Below, piece by piece: positions 1 to 7,671 of a stretch of DNA of 54,633 nucleotides. The notes under the pieces are model-generated. The model worked only from the letters and a program-made list of their open reading frames with translations, was not told the origin of the DNA and searched no databases. The first letter of the stretch is position 1, and every line of letters begins with the position of its first letter. The DNA is from Actinoplanes sp. TBRC 11911 (GTDB taxonomy: Bacteria; Actinomycetota; Actinomycetes; Mycobacteriales; Micromonosporaceae): positions 1-54,633 of the forward strand of contig NZ_JABBNC010000051.1 of the NCBI RefSeq assembly GCF_012933445.1. The letters are read 5' to 3'. The position numbers and the translations under genes are program-made.

Positions 1-144
1 CGTGGGGCGACCCGCTCACGCGACGATCCGCTCAAACGACGATCCGCTCGTGGGGCGACCCGCTCCTGCGGCGACGCGCTCGTGGGGCGACCCGCTCGCA
101 CGGCGACCCGCTCACGCCGCAACCCGCTCGTGGGTGAGTGCTCC
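1..144. repeat. 16-bp tandem repeat array
   Basis: Nine consecutive 16-bp units run in exact phase from the first base of the window. Three units are identical (CGTGGGGCGACCCGCT at 1, 49 and 81); the others keep the CGAYSCGCT end and vary in the first half, and the last unit (129-144) is degenerate. The array continues off the left edge. No open frame with coding character and no start signal is associated with it. Function unknown; 16 bp is not a multiple of three, which argues against a coding repeat. Confidence 0.85.
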
Positions 145-219
145 CGCTATGTGGACACCGCGGCCACATCGTGGATTTTTGTGAACCTTGGATACTTGCG
201 CCCACATACGAGCCGCCGA
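145..219. repeat. Dispersed intergenic repeat, copy A, left part
   Basis: This stretch matches 54050-54118 closely: a TGTGGACA-CGCGGCC-CACATC start, then GAACCTTGGA, then an identical GCGCCCACATACGAGCC. The match stops where the group II intron begins and resumes on its far side at 2133. The left arm of the hairpin seen intact in copy B is at 183-197, with three mismatches here. Confidence 0.8.
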
Positions 220-223
220 GTAG

Positions 224-288
224 CCGGAGGGAATCTCACCCTCCGGCCCTCACAGATCCGTACGTGACAGTCTCCCGTCATACGGCTC
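224..288 (-). ncRNA. Group II intron domains V and VI
   Basis: Domain V is the 34-nt hairpin at 288-255: it starts GAGCCGTA (catalytic AGC triad), has a GGGAGACT-type tetraloop region, and closes with TACGGATC. Domain VI follows as a stem CCGGAGGG/CCCTCCGG (246-239 with 231-224), expected to carry the branch-point A. Order, spacing and sequence fit a functional catalytic core. Confidence 0.85.
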
Positions 289-300
289 TTGTCGTTCTGA

Positions 301-1560
301 TCACCAGAAAGCAGTGATCCAGGCCCAGTGCGCGAAGGCCCTCGGGTATTGGCTGGTGATGCGTTGCCATCCCGCTTTCGCCTTCTTGAAGGTCCGGATC
401 CGTTTGAATTTGTTCCGCAGGAAACGCACGAGGTAGGCGTTGATGCGTTGCAGGAATGGATACATCACAGACCGGTTATACCGCCCGTAGTACTGCATCC
501 AGCCCCGCACGATCGGATTGATCCACCGTGCGATATCAGCCAGAGTCAGACCCGACCCGCGATCCAGCCGCCACCGGCGGACCGTCTCGCTGATCTTCTT
601 CAGAGCGTCGTTGCTGATCGCCGGCGTGAAACCGGTGAACGTTACCTGTTCCCTCTCATTTCGTGCCCCCCGAGAACGAAACGTGTATCCCAGAAACGTG
701 AAAGCGGTGTGCTCATATGTTGCCCGCCGCTTCCCGTCTCTGCAATACACGATCCGCGTCTTCTCGGGATGAAGCCGTAGCCCCACCTGCTCCATCCGGG
801 CAGCAATAGCCTGCACCAGATGTTCGGCTTGAGCGCGGCTCTCACAATGCACCACCGCATCGTCAGCGTACCGTTCGAACGGATTCCCCGGGAACTCCCG
901 GACCATCCACATGTCGAACGCATAGTGCATGAACAGGTTCGCCAGCACAGGCGACACCGCCGAACCCTGCGGTGTCCCCCGATCCCGTGGCCGTATCGTG
1001 CCGTCCATCAGTTGCACCGGCGCAACAAGCCACCGTTTGACATACAACACAATCCACGGAACATCAGCATGCCTCTCGACCGCCTTGACCAGCAAGCCGT
1101 GATCGACGCTGTCGAAGAACTTCTGAATGTCCAAATCGATCACCCAGTCGTACTCCCAGCAGCGCCGCCTGCACACGCTGACCGCGTCCAGCGCCGAGCG
1201 ACCCGGCCGATACCCATACGAGTCGGGGTGGAAGATCGGTTCGACCTTCACCTCCAACCGGTGGGCCACGACCGTCTGCGCCACCCTATCCGCGATCGTG
1301 GGAACCCCCAACATACGAGTGCCCCCACCATGCGTCTTCGCGATCTCGACAGCTTTCACCGGGGGCGGAAAATAAGTACCTGACGACATCCGATTCCAGA
1401 TCTTGTACAAATTGTTCTTCAGATCCTCCTCGAAGCCCTCGACACTTATGCCGTCCACCCCCGGACCGCCCTTCTTCGCCTTCACCTGCTGATAGGCGTC
1501 CCACACCTCCCGCTTACCAATATCAAACGGCTTACCCGCTGATGACTTCTGCCCTTCCAC
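301..1560 (-). CDS. ltrA: Group II intron reverse transcriptase/maturase
   Basis: 419 residues. It assists splicing of the surrounding intron RNA and copies it into a new DNA site. Seen: N-terminal RT-0/RT-1 region with GGPGVDG (about 31-37), DLDIQKFFDSVDH (about 142-154), TPQGSAVSPVLANL (about 196-209), the catalytic YADD at 231-234, LGYTF, and the maturase (GIIM) region with RGWMQYYGRYN. There is no C-terminal HNH endonuclease domain, so target-primed copying would use a nick made by other means, as in endonuclease-less group II RTs. The frame is complete with no internal stop. It lies between the intron's 5' domains and domain V, a common internal position. Start ATG at 1560. Confidence 0.95.
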   Translation of the reverse strand: MEGQKSSAGKPFDIGKREVWDAYQQVKAKKGGPGVDGISVEGFEEDLKNNLYKIWNRMSSGTYFPPPVKAVEIAKTHGGGTRMLGVPTIADRVAQTVVAHRLEVKVEPIFHPDSYGYRPGRSALDAVSVCRRRCWEYDWVIDLDIQKFFDSVDHGLLVKAVERHADVPWIVLYVKRWLVAPVQLMDGTIRPRDRGTPQGSAVSPVLANLFMHYAFDMWMVREFPGNPFERYADDAVVHCESRAQAEHLVQAIAARMEQVGLRLHPEKTRIVYCRDGKRRATYEHTAFTFLGYTFRSRGARNEREQVTFTGFTPAISNDALKKISETVRRWRLDRGSGLTLADIARWINPIVRGWMQYYGRYNRSVMYPFLQRINAYLVRFLRNKFKRIRTFKKAKAGWQRITSQYPRAFAHWAWITAFW

Positions 1561-2132
1561 ATGACTCCTCCCGGATGAACCGGTTGATCAGACGAAAGAC
1601 CACGAACGACCCGACCCCTTCGCTCAACCACCATTACAGCGGCCTTCATCACTACTACGAGTCGGTCCGCCAGCACGCCCGGCCACGGTACTCAATCTCT
1701 CACGGGTATGAGCCGCTTGAGACACTCCCTCTCACCACCTGAAACACAGGCGAACATATCCGGGCGTGCCTTCCCCTGTTCCATACGAGAGCAGCAGACC
1801 AGGCTCACGTCGCCATGCATGCCGGACACCGCCTGGCCAATAAATCGGGCACCCGCCAGACTCACCCCGGAAGAAGTTACGACCCCCCGGTTTTGATGCC
1901 ACTTCATTGGATAACGACACCTCAACAACGATCGTCTTCCTGATCCCCACCTGACACATCACGTGTGCCTTTTCCACATCGCTCACCACGACGGTCTTCA
2001 GCCAACGCAGCATGTGGCGGTTTGAAGCCTCCCCCCGAACGGGCGACTCCGAAGGGCCAAATCCTTCATCTCCCGTACAGCATCAATTCCAGAACTCTGC
2101 CTACAACCAAGCTCCTTCACCGTTCAGGGCAC

Positions 2133-2385
2133 AAATAACTCTCCAAGGTTCACATCTGGCGGGAGAATCCCCGTGGGCAAAAGCCGCATTATTGGGCAAA
2201 AATACACTCCACAATGGACCGTAATCCCACATTGCGGATGCCGAGTCCAGGGCGTGGTCGCCCGTCTCAGTAGGCGGCCGCTGGTCCCACATAATGGAAA
2301 CGCCGCGTGCCATCCGTCGAGTCAGGCCGCCAATGGTTCAATCGAGCCCGACCGGTAACCGGAAATGTCGGATATGCGGAGGGTG
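2133..2385. repeat. Dispersed intergenic repeat, copy A, right part
   Basis: Resumes the match to copy B (54119-54366): AACTCTCCAAGGTTCACATCTGG, then GGGCAAAA-CTCCACAATGGAC, CCCACAT-GCGGATGCCG, GTCTCAGTA-GCGGCCG, GTCCCACA-AATGGAA, ending in ACCGGAAATGTCGGATATGCG. Several short blocks read CCCACA or TCCACAATGGA, so the element is itself built from related words. No frame has coding character. Confidence 0.8.
2360..2369 (-). repeat. GACATTTCCG word, site 1
   Basis: Exact 10-mer (plus strand CGGAAATGTC) at the right end of dispersed repeat copy A, followed by GGATATGCG. One of five exact occurrences in the window. Confidence 0.7.
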
Positions 2386-2647
2386 GGCGGAGGGAGCACG
2401 GCGTTTCGCGGCCACTGCGCCGACCGCATGAGCCGCGAGATCCGCGAGCTGCAAGACCCGCGCGAGCCGCAGAAGCCGCAGAAGCCGCGAGCCGCCGGAT
2501 CCACCAGACCGCGGGCGTGGTGGTCGGCGATCGGGACGTCGTCGCGCGCGCACGCGCTGCCCTGGAGCCGGCCCGGGATCAGCTGATCGGCGCGGGGAGT
2601 GGGGTGCTCACACTCGGGCCTGCCACGCGGTGGCTGGACAGACAGCA
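2386..2647. other. Intergenic region without recognised gene
   Basis: GC-rich sequence between the dispersed repeat and the spo0M terminator. A short run of near-identical 9-bp words (GCCGCAGAA) occurs at about 2468-2490. No start with a ribosome site and no recognisable protein were seen. Confidence 0.6.
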
Positions 2648-2678
2648 TGGTGGCGCCGCGCGACGAGCGGCGCCACCA
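2648..2678 (-). terminator. Strong hairpin after spo0M
   Basis: Perfect 12-bp stem, TGGTGGCGCCGC (2648-2659) with GCGGCGCCACCA (2667-2678), 7-nt loop, 11 nt past the spo0M stop. There is no U-tract, as is usual for actinobacterial terminators. Confidence 0.75.
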
Positions 2679-2689
2679 AGCCTAGACGG

Positions 2690-3646
2690 TCACTCGTCGC
2701 CGCCGTCGTCCTCGAAGACCTCGTCCATGGCCTCGCCGAGGATCATGCCACCGACGACACCACCCGCGACGCCGGCCACCATGCCGCCCATGCCGGGACC
2801 GTGGCCTCGATGACGCACGTGCCCGTGATAGCCACCGCCGCCGAAACCATGACCCGCGCCCCCGTACGAACCGCGCAGACCCTCGTATCGACCGGTGGCC
2901 TCACGCACCCACGAGTCCACGACCGACGCCCAGTCCATGGTGTCGGCCTCGGCGTGCGACACCCGGAAGCGGCCGTACGTGTCGTGGCCGGGCTGCAGGA
3001 ACCCGCCGCGCTTGTCGAACTCGAGGATCACCTCGACGCCGGCCGGATCGGCCACGAAGGTCACCTCGACCTCGTTGATGCCGTGCGCGTACTGGGCTGC
3101 CGGGTAATACTCGATCTCCTGGTAGAACGGCAGCTGGTGGTCGACGCCGTAGATCCGGCCGTGTTCCAGGTCGGCGCCCTTGAACTGGAAGCCGAGCCGG
3201 CCGAGCGCCTCCAGGATCCGCTCCTGGGCCGGGAGCGGATGCACGAAGACCTGGTCGAGGTCGCCCTTGTCGACGGCCTTCGCCACGGACAGCTCGGTGC
3301 GCAACCCCATGGTCATGCCGCGCAGGCGCTGGCCGTACATGTCGGTGATCGGGGTTTCCCAGGGAACCGGGAATTGGAACGGCAGGTCGCGCTGCTCACC
3401 CTTGCGCAGCTGGAACATGCCGGCGACTTGCTGGCGGTGGAACTCGACGAGGTTCTCGCCGTGCTCCGACTCCACGCGGGTGACCAGGCCCAGCACGATC
3501 TGCTCGATGGTCACGTCGTGGTCGCCGCCGACGATCCGGACCTGGCCGTCAAGGGCCAGGCCGGGGCGGGTGTTCGGGTTGGCCAGCACGGTGTCGACGG
3601 ACGGTCCGCCGACACCGAAGGCGCGCATCATCTTTTTGAAAACCAC
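2690..3646 (-). CDS. Spo0M-like sporulation-control (arrestin-fold) protein
   Basis: About 318 residues, GTG start at 3646 chosen because GGAGGA lies about 8 nt upstream; the same frame runs on upstream through other genes without a sensible start. The N-terminal 240 residues match the SpoOM family (FGVGGPSVDTVL at the start, then the GDHDVTIEQIVLGLVTRVE and FQFPVPWETP segments), cytoplasmic proteins linked to sporulation control or stress in Bacillus and actinobacteria. The C-terminal 80 residues are unusual: a Gly/His-rich stretch (GGAGHGFGGGGYHGH, HRGHGPGMGG) followed by a glycine-zipper-like hydrophobic run (VAGVAGGVVGGMILG) and an acidic end. That tail could associate with membrane; this is inference. 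Last gene of a minus-strand set with two CNNM-type genes, 38 bp after the second. Confidence 0.85.
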   Translation of the reverse strand: MVFKKMMRAFGVGGPSVDTVLANPNTRPGLALDGQVRIVGGDHDVTIEQIVLGLVTRVESEHGENLVEFHRQQVAGMFQLRKGEQRDLPFQFPVPWETPITDMYGQRLRGMTMGLRTELSVAKAVDKGDLDQVFVHPLPAQERILEALGRLGFQFKGADLEHGRIYGVDHQLPFYQEIEYYPAAQYAHGINEVEVTFVADPAGVEVILEFDKRGGFLQPGHDTYGRFRVSHAEADTMDWASVVDSWVREATGRYEGLRGSYGGAGHGFGGGGYHGHVRHRGHGPGMGGMVAGVAGGVVGGMILGEAMDEVFEDDGGDE

Positions 3647-3684
3647 CGGGTCATTCCTCCTTGAACAAACGGGGTGGCTAAATT

Positions 3685-4692
3685 TCAGGCGGGGACCTGG
3701 TCCGTCTCGTCGTCGAAACGGCCGATCACCTGTTCCAGCAAGTCCTCCAGGGCGACGAAGCCGGCGCCCGGGCCCACCAGAGCGAGCTGGGCGCGGCCGG
3801 CCCGCATCGCGGTCACCGCCTCGACCACGCTGGACTCGGCGTCCAGCACGAAGGGCGGGTCCATCAGCTCGGCCGCGGTCACCGGGTGATCGGCCGTGGC
3901 GGCCCGGACCGCGTCCCGGACGTGCACCACGCCGACGATGCGGCCGTCGTTCGCGGACACGGCCAGTCGCGACCGGCCGCTGGTCAGCGACGCCCGCTCG
4001 ATCGCGGTGGCGTCGGCGGTCGGCGGCACGGTGACCAGGGCGTGCACGGGGGCGGCGAGGTCGCGTACGCGGAGGGAATTGAGCTCGAGCATGCTGGTCA
4101 GCAGCTGGGTCTGCTCGGCCGCGATGGAGCCCTCGACCGCCGACCGGTCGAGCAGGATCCGCATCTCGGCGGGACCGTGCGCGACGGCGAGCTGATCCTG
4201 CGGGTGCACGCCGAACGGTCGCAGCGCGACGTTGGCCAGGGCGTTCAGCACGCGCAGCGCCGGGCGGGCGAGTCGGGTGAAGGCCACGAACGGCACGGCC
4301 AGCAGCGACGCCGAGCGTTCCGGGTGGGTGATCGCCCACGACTTCGGCATCATCTCGCCGATCACCAGGTGCAGGAACGTGACGACGACCAGCGCGAGCA
4401 GGAACGCGATCACGTGGCTGGCCACCGACGGCAGGAAACCGTGCAGCAGCGGGGCCAGCAGATGCTCCAGCGCCGGCTCGGCCAGCGCGCCCAGACCCAG
4501 TGAGCACAGCGTGATGCCGAGCTGGGCGCCGGCCAGCATCACCGACAGCTGACGGGTGCCGGCGAGCGCTGCCGAAGCGCCCCGGCCGCTCATCTGCTCC
4601 AGACGGTGCCGCTTGCTCGCGACCAGCGCGAACTCGGCCGCGACGAAGAACGCGTTGCCGGCCAGCAGCAGAACAACCCAGAGGGCGTTCAT
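3685..4692 (-). CDS. CNNM/HlyC-family membrane protein with CBS pair
   Basis: 335 residues, ATG at 4692 overlapping the stop of the upstream paralogue (ATGA), so translation is probably coupled. The N-terminal half is a CNNM transmembrane domain: MNALWVVLLLAGNAFFVAAEFALV, the GAQLGITLCSLGLGA helix, and the VIGEMMPKSWAI loop (family signature GE..PK). The C-terminal half is a CBS-pair region (about 195-330) ending GFVALEDLLEQVIGRFDDE. The C-terminal CorC/HlyC domain of longer members is absent. Family members are implicated in Mg or other divalent-ion efflux; the substrate cannot be told here. Forms an operon with its damaged partner and spo0M. Confidence 0.9.
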   Translation of the reverse strand: MNALWVVLLLAGNAFFVAAEFALVASKRHRLEQMSGRGASAALAGTRQLSVMLAGAQLGITLCSLGLGALAEPALEHLLAPLLHGFLPSVASHVIAFLLALVVVTFLHLVIGEMMPKSWAITHPERSASLLAVPFVAFTRLARPALRVLNALANVALRPFGVHPQDQLAVAHGPAEMRILLDRSAVEGSIAAEQTQLLTSMLELNSLRVRDLAAPVHALVTVPPTADATAIERASLTSGRSRLAVSANDGRIVGVVHVRDAVRAATADHPVTAAELMDPPFVLDAESSVVEAVTAMRAGRAQLALVGPGAGFVALEDLLEQVIGRFDDETDQVPA

Positions 4693-5866
4693 CGGGAGAT
4701 CCGCACGGTCTGCGGTACGTGGCGGTCGACGGTCTCGACGCGTACCGAAAGGGAATCGAGAGTGAGCGAGTCGCCGGCCTCGACCACCCGCCCGAGGCGA
4801 GCCAGCACCAGGCCGGAGAGGGTGTCGTAGTCGTCACCGGTGGGCAGCGTGACGCCGGTGGCATCGGTGATCTCGTCGATCCGCCAGCGGGCCGGGACCA
4901 GCCAGGAGCCGTCGTCCTGGCGTTCCGGCGCGGGCTCGGGGAGATCGTCCTCGTCGTGGATCGGGCCGACGCAAGGACCCCGGGGAGCCGGAGGGACGCG
5001 GGCACAAAAAGGGGATCAACCGAAATGTCGGAAATGTCGGTCGAAAACCGTGCGGCGGATGGGACAGCCAAGACGTCTGTCACGCCGACCACGCCGACGA
5101 TCTCATCCAGGGACGAGCCGCGTACGGGGAATCGGGAGCGCCCGGTCGACATCAGCTCGACCACGTCGGCGGCCACGGCCGAGGACGGCACGGTCACCAC
5201 GTCGACGCGGGGCACCATCGCCTCGGCCGCCGTCCGGCCCCGGAAGTCGAGACCGCGATCGAGCAGCGTGGACAGCTCCGGATCGAGCTGACCGTCGGCG
5301 CGCGACTCCTCGATGATCTTCTCGAGGTCTTCCTCGGTGACGCCCTCGGGCAACTCCTCGATCGGTTCGATGCCGATCCGGCGCAGCAGGCCGGCCGCCG
5401 CCCGGTCGAAGAGCCGGATGATCGGGCCGAGCACCGCCAGATAGATCAGCGTCGACCGGCTGAGGGCCTTGGCCAGCTTTTCGGCGCGGGCGATCGCGAG
5501 GTTCTTGGGCGCGAGCTCGCCGAGCACCATCTGCACGACGGTCGCGATGATCAGCGCGAGCGCGACCGAGACGACCTGCGCGAGCATGCCGCCGCCGAAC
5601 AGCGAGGCGAAACCCGACCCCAGGAACGGCTCGGCCACGTAGCCGACGATCAGCGCGGTCACGGTGATGCCGAGCTGGGCGCCGGACAGCACGAACGACA
5701 GGCGCTCGGTGACCTGCAGAGCCCGCGCGGCAGCCTTGTCGCCCTGCGCGGCGTCACGGCGCAGGCGGCCACGGTCGGCGGCGACGAACCCGAATTCCTG
5801 GGCGACGAAATAACCGGTCACGGCCGTGACGAGGAGGACCAGCAGGAGACCGATGACGATCAACAT
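4691..5866 (-). pseudogene. CNNM/HlyC-family membrane protein with internal deletion and frameshift
   Basis: From ATG 5866 the frame encodes an ordinary CNNM domain (FVAQEFGFVAADR, GAQLGITVTALIVGY, VLGELAPKNLAIA) and the first CBS motif (VVGVTDVLAVP). After FVPASLRLPGVLA (about 4975) it runs into nonsense that continues through the next genes. The expected C-terminal part (VGPIHDEDDLPEP and the CorC/HlyC domain, ending VPQTVRISR) is present in another frame and stops at 4691, overlapping the next gene. The roughly 33 residues that normally join these parts, containing the conserved DEYGGTAG of CBS2, are missing. So about 100 nt have been lost with a change of frame. Either a natural pseudogene or, less likely given the size of the loss, an assembly error. 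Confidence 0.85.
5029..5038 (-). repeat. GACATTTCCG word, site 2 (in CNNM gene)
   Basis: Exact 10-mer read on the minus strand inside the CNNM gene, followed by a second near copy (GACATTTCGG, 5021-5030). Together they encode TDISDIS. About 50 bp from the deletion junction of this gene. Confidence 0.7.
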
Positions 5867-5891
5867 GGCTGGTCGGATCGGATGACTTGAA

Positions 5892-5908
5892 GCCGGGCCG
5901 AGCCCGGC
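5892..5908 (-). terminator. Hairpin after the Ser/Thr kinase gene
   Basis: Stem GCCGGGC/GCCCGGC with a CGA loop, about 50 nt past the kinase stop and just upstream of the CNNM start. Could be a terminator or a symmetric binding site. Confidence 0.45.
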
Positions 5909-5955
5909 CGACTACTGCCGCTCACCGGCGAGACGTTACCAACGGCGGCTGAAGA

Positions 5956-7608
5956 CTAGCTGTGAGTGGGCCGGACGGAATCGGTGTAGAAGCTGCTCAG
6001 CACCATGCTGATCTTCGCGAGGTCGCTGGGCCAGTCGATGTCGCGGGTGGCCCAGCTCAGCGCGTACGCCTTGCCGTTCATCGCGAACCATCTCGTCCGC
6101 GCGCGCAGCCCCAGCCCGGACGCGTCGGCGTACGAGTAATCCCAGTCGGCGGCCTTCTCCAGCAGCGGCTTCGCCTCGATCCCGATGCGCTGGTATTGCG
6201 GCAGCGCACCGGCCGCGACCAGGCGTTTCTCCTCGCGCTCGCAGGCCGTGACGGGATCGCCCTTCGGGTCGCGGCCGGTGTCCAGGCTGAGCACCCGCCC
6301 GCCGGCCGGATCGCGGAAGCAGTAGGTGGAGCCGATCTTCTGCCACGTCCAGCCGTCCGGCACCGGGATGTGGAAGCCGGTCCCGTCGGCGAAGTACGAC
6401 CAGCCGCGGATCAGCTCCCACCCGTTGACGCCGCGCGCGGCATCACGCTGCGGCAGGCGCGGGGCGAGGGACGGACCCGGCCCGTCGCAGGTCGCGGGCG
6501 AGAAGCCAGCGGTGATCATGGTGGCGCGCGACGTGGGTTTATCTGCGGTCGGTTCACCACCAGATTTCGCCAAATATCCCGCCAGAACGCCGCCTGCGCC
6601 GAGCACGGCAACGGTCGCCAGGCTGGCCACGACGACCCTCGGCCGGTGATGCAACGGCGGCGGCGGGTCGTCCGGGGGCGGCGGCGGCCCGGGCGGGGGC
6701 GGCGGCGGGGTGGCAACCGCCACGACCGAGGAACCGCCCCGACGCTGAGCCGGAATCGTCACCACCCCGGGCGTGGCGGCCACGATCATCCGCAGCCGGC
6801 GGTCCACCTCGCTCGCGGTCAGCCGCACGTGCGGGTCGTGCCGCAGCAGCCCGGTCAGCACCGGCCCGAGGAGACCCGCCTTCTCCGGCGGATCCGGCGG
6901 CTCGGTGGCCAGCGCCATCAGCGTGGCCATCGCGGTCTCCCGCGCGTACGGCGATCGGCCCTCCACGGCCGCGTACAGCGTGGCGCCGAACGACCAGAGA
7001 TCGGACTCCACCGTGGACGCACCGTCGCGCGCGCGTTCCGGCGACACGTACTGCGGCGAGCCCACCACCAGGCCCGGCCCGGTCACCGACCCATCGTCCA
7101 CGAACGTGGCCAGCCCGAAGTCGGTCAGCACCACCCGGCCGTCGTGCCCGATCAGCACGTTGTGCGGTTTGATGTCGCGGTGCAGCACGCCTGCCCGGTG
7201 CGCGGCGGTCAGCGCGTCCAGGACGGCCAGGCCGATGCGGGCGGCGGCGGCCGGCGAATACGGTCCGTCATCGTGGATCACCTGGTGCAGCGACCGCGAC
7301 GGAACGTACTCCATCACTATCCACGGTTGGTTGTCCTCGTGGACGACGTCGAAGACCCGCACGACGTGCGGATGGTTGAGCCGGCCGGCACTGCGGGCCT
7401 CACGCAGCGTACGGTCGCGCAGCCGTTCCTTCTCCGCGTCGGTCATCCACTCCGGCGGCACGAACTCCTTGACCGCGACGTCCCGGTCCAGCATTTCGTC
7501 GCGGGCCAGCCAGACCCGGCCCATGCCACCGGTTCCCACCACTTCGTGCAAGCGGTACCGGCCGGCGACGAGCATGCGTCTGACCGCCATTCCGCCCCCA
7601 CACGCCAT
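5956..7608 (-). CDS. Transmembrane Ser/Thr protein kinase (PknB type)
   Basis: 550 residues from ATG 7608; a second ATG at 7590 has a better purine-rich upstream (GGGGGCGGA) and may be the real start. Kinase domain: glycine loop GTGGMG (25-30), catalytic Lys in VAVKEF (47), HRDIKPHN (143-150), DFG (163-165), GSPQYVSPE activation segment. After the domain come a Pro-rich linker (runs of PPPP, about 300-320), one transmembrane helix (VVVASLATVAVLGAGGVLAGYLA), and an extracellular part of about 200 residues with no PASTA repeats. All catalytic residues are present. The external domain was not recognised. It may sense an extracellular signal and phosphorylate cytoplasmic targets, as for the family. 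Downstream of the sortase gene on the same strand, 63 bp apart. Confidence 0.93.
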   Translation of the reverse strand: MACGGGMAVRRMLVAGRYRLHEVVGTGGMGRVWLARDEMLDRDVAVKEFVPPEWMTDAEKERLRDRTLREARSAGRLNHPHVVRVFDVVHEDNQPWIVMEYVPSRSLHQVIHDDGPYSPAAAARIGLAVLDALTAAHRAGVLHRDIKPHNVLIGHDGRVVLTDFGLATFVDDGSVTGPGLVVGSPQYVSPERARDGASTVESDLWSFGATLYAAVEGRSPYARETAMATLMALATEPPDPPEKAGLLGPVLTGLLRHDPHVRLTASEVDRRLRMIVAATPGVVTIPAQRRGGSSVVAVATPPPPPPGPPPPPDDPPPPLHHRPRVVVASLATVAVLGAGGVLAGYLAKSGGEPTADKPTSRATMITAGFSPATCDGPGPSLAPRLPQRDAARGVNGWELIRGWSYFADGTGFHIPVPDGWTWQKIGSTYCFRDPAGGRVLSLDTGRDPKGDPVTACEREEKRLVAAGALPQYQRIGIEAKPLLEKAADWDYSYADASGLGLRARTRWFAMNGKAYALSWATRDIDWPSDLAKISMVLSSFYTDSVRPTHS

Positions 7609-7671
7609 CGCCGTGAATAAGCCTCACCGTTTGTCAGAATAATCAAGCGGAGCCCTCGGAAGGAATGTCGA

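Larger units (their letters stand above)
220..2132 (-). mobile_element. Group II intron (ribozyme plus maturase gene)
   Basis: The intron is on the minus strand, about 1.9 kb. The 5' end is placed at GTGCCC (2132 downward), the 3' end at CTAC (223-220) just after domain VI. Between them are about 570 nt of 5' ribozyme domains (2132-1561), the reverse transcriptase gene (1560-301), and domains V/VI (288-224). Boundaries come from comparing flanking repeat copy A with uninterrupted copy B at 54050-54366: the two sides join as one repeat once this segment is removed. Exact end bases could shift by a few nucleotides because the copies differ near the junction (copy A has a few extra bases). Lateral mobility by retrohoming is known for the family; recent activity here is inferred from the intact gene and domain V. 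Confidence 0.88.

Noticed and set aside
1..144. 16-bp array as a CRISPR
   Set aside because: Units are contiguous and too short, with no unique spacers, and no cas genes are nearby.
2690..5866. Single 1058-residue fusion protein CNNM-Spo0M
   Set aside because: The middle part is out-of-frame reading of CNNM1 and CNNM2; the fusion arises from the deletion frameshift, and Spo0M has its own ribosome site and GTG.
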